Source: Funneliformis mosseae
Lineage: Eukaryota > Glomeromycota > Glomeromycetes > Glomerales > Glomeraceae
Assembly: GCA_910592005.1 (NCBI GenBank)
Contig: CAJVPP010001813.1
Span: forward strand, 1 to 17,754
Direction: 5' to 3'
Length of the DNA stretch: 17,754 bases
Shown here: one piece after another, positions 17,362 through 17,754 of the stretch
Layout: each line of letters starts with the position of its first letter
How positions within the stretch are numbered: position 1 is the stretch's first letter
Position numbers and translations under genes: made by a program
Notes under the pieces: model-generated
What the model saw: only the letters and a program-made list of their open reading frames with translations
Databases searched by the model: none
Told to the model about the DNA's origin: nothing

Positions 17362-17754
17362 CAGACCCCCGCTAAAAGTTTCCGAACACTTTTTTACCCA
17401 ATATTAAACTCAAAATTTTTATGCAAAACAATAAAAAAAAGTTTATATAAATTTATTTTAAATTAATAAAGCTCTAAATTTTATATTAAGCAACTAATAC
17501 TTAGTCGGGCCTCTTTACACAGCAATAATAACTTGAATTCGCTGCGGCATACTATCGACCAAGTCTTTGATAGTCTTTTTTGGAATTTTCTTCTATGCTC
17601 TTTTAACATATTGTTCAAGATCAGTAAGGTTAGATGGCTTTTTCTTTTATTTACTAATATTTTTCTTTACCTCAACTCACAGATTCTCAATTGGATTGAG
17701 ATCTGGACTTTGAGCCGGCCAAGGTAATACATGCAAGTCATTTTCAGCTTGAAA
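17362..17754 (-). mobile_element. Right-edge Tc1-like element, 3' end only (continues past the window)
   Basis: The element end is set at CAGACCCCCGCTAAAAGTTT following TA at 17360-17361. This CAG..CCC..AAAAGTTT..GAACAC end is typical of Tc1-like inverted repeats. The minus-strand transposase C-terminus begins inside it. Unlike the 14428 element it keeps several CpGs, so it is probably a younger insertion. The other end and the first two catalytic residues lie beyond 17754. Confidence 0.82.
17494..17754 (-). pseudogene. C-terminal part of a Tc1-like transposase, with premature stops
   Basis: Read inward from the window edge on the minus strand, one frame gives FQAENDLHVLPWPAQSPDL and then NPIENL, the third-catalytic-residue region (Glu of NPIE) of the DDE transposase, and continues through a typical Tc1 tail (DLVDSMPQRIQVII, then GPTKY) to TAG at 17494-17496. 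Internal stops fall at 17677-17679 (TGA in place of Trp in the ENLW motif), 17647-17649 (TAA), 17593-17595 (TAG, expected Trp) and 17515-17517 (TAA). All could arise from single C-to-T or G-to-A changes. No frameshift is seen in this stretch. The N-terminal two thirds are outside the window. Confidence 0.85.

Overview
The window looks like nuclear DNA of an AT-rich filamentous fungus, most likely an arbuscular mycorrhizal fungus of the Rhizophagus type. This rests on very low GC with long almost CpG-free blocks, many short introns (57-95 bp, GTAAGT/GTATGT donors, YAG acceptors), a protein kinase with a Cys-rich N-terminus of the kind massively expanded in Rhizophagus, and decayed Tc1-like transposons. 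The organism call is inference from family resemblance; no marker gene is present.

Layout. 1-2750 is an extremely AT-rich, gene-free block that starts inside a dispersed AACCGGTT-type repeat. 2750-4740 is intergenic DNA of more normal composition holding a perfect hairpin, a (CA)14 microsatellite, a C-rich tract and a 4197-4276 foldback. 4750-6424 (minus) is a six-exon gene for a secreted proteinase K-like subtilase with a complete catalytic triad. I rebuilt its exons by hand and every splice phase closes, giving 421 aa. A tandem repeat lies just upstream of its start (6467-6600). 6600-8690 is intergenic with one weak candidate gene. 8692-9797 (plus) holds three small consecutive reading frames, two with paired membrane segments. 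9800-10914 is intergenic with an 83-bp foldback repeat. 10915-12939 (minus) is a six-exon protein kinase of about 550 aa. From about 13,370 to 17,000 there is a second very AT-rich, CpG-poor block carrying a complete but dead Tc1 element (14428-15926, TA target duplication) and a MITE-like foldback (16069-16226). The window ends in a second, less decayed Tc1-like element entering from the right (17362 to beyond 17754).

How it fits together. Two gene islands (protease plus small membrane proteins; kinase) sit between two transposon-rich AT blocks. Recognisable transposase codons in the AT blocks are damaged mainly by C-to-T/G-to-A changes (Trp codons turned to stops, Pro to Ser/Leu, catalytic Asp to Asn), the pattern expected from deamination of methylated cytosine or a RIP-like process. 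No operon-like or pathway link between protease and kinase is visible. The most unusual genic locus is 8692-9797, where compact same-strand 2-TM membrane frames lie 24 bp apart and then overlap.
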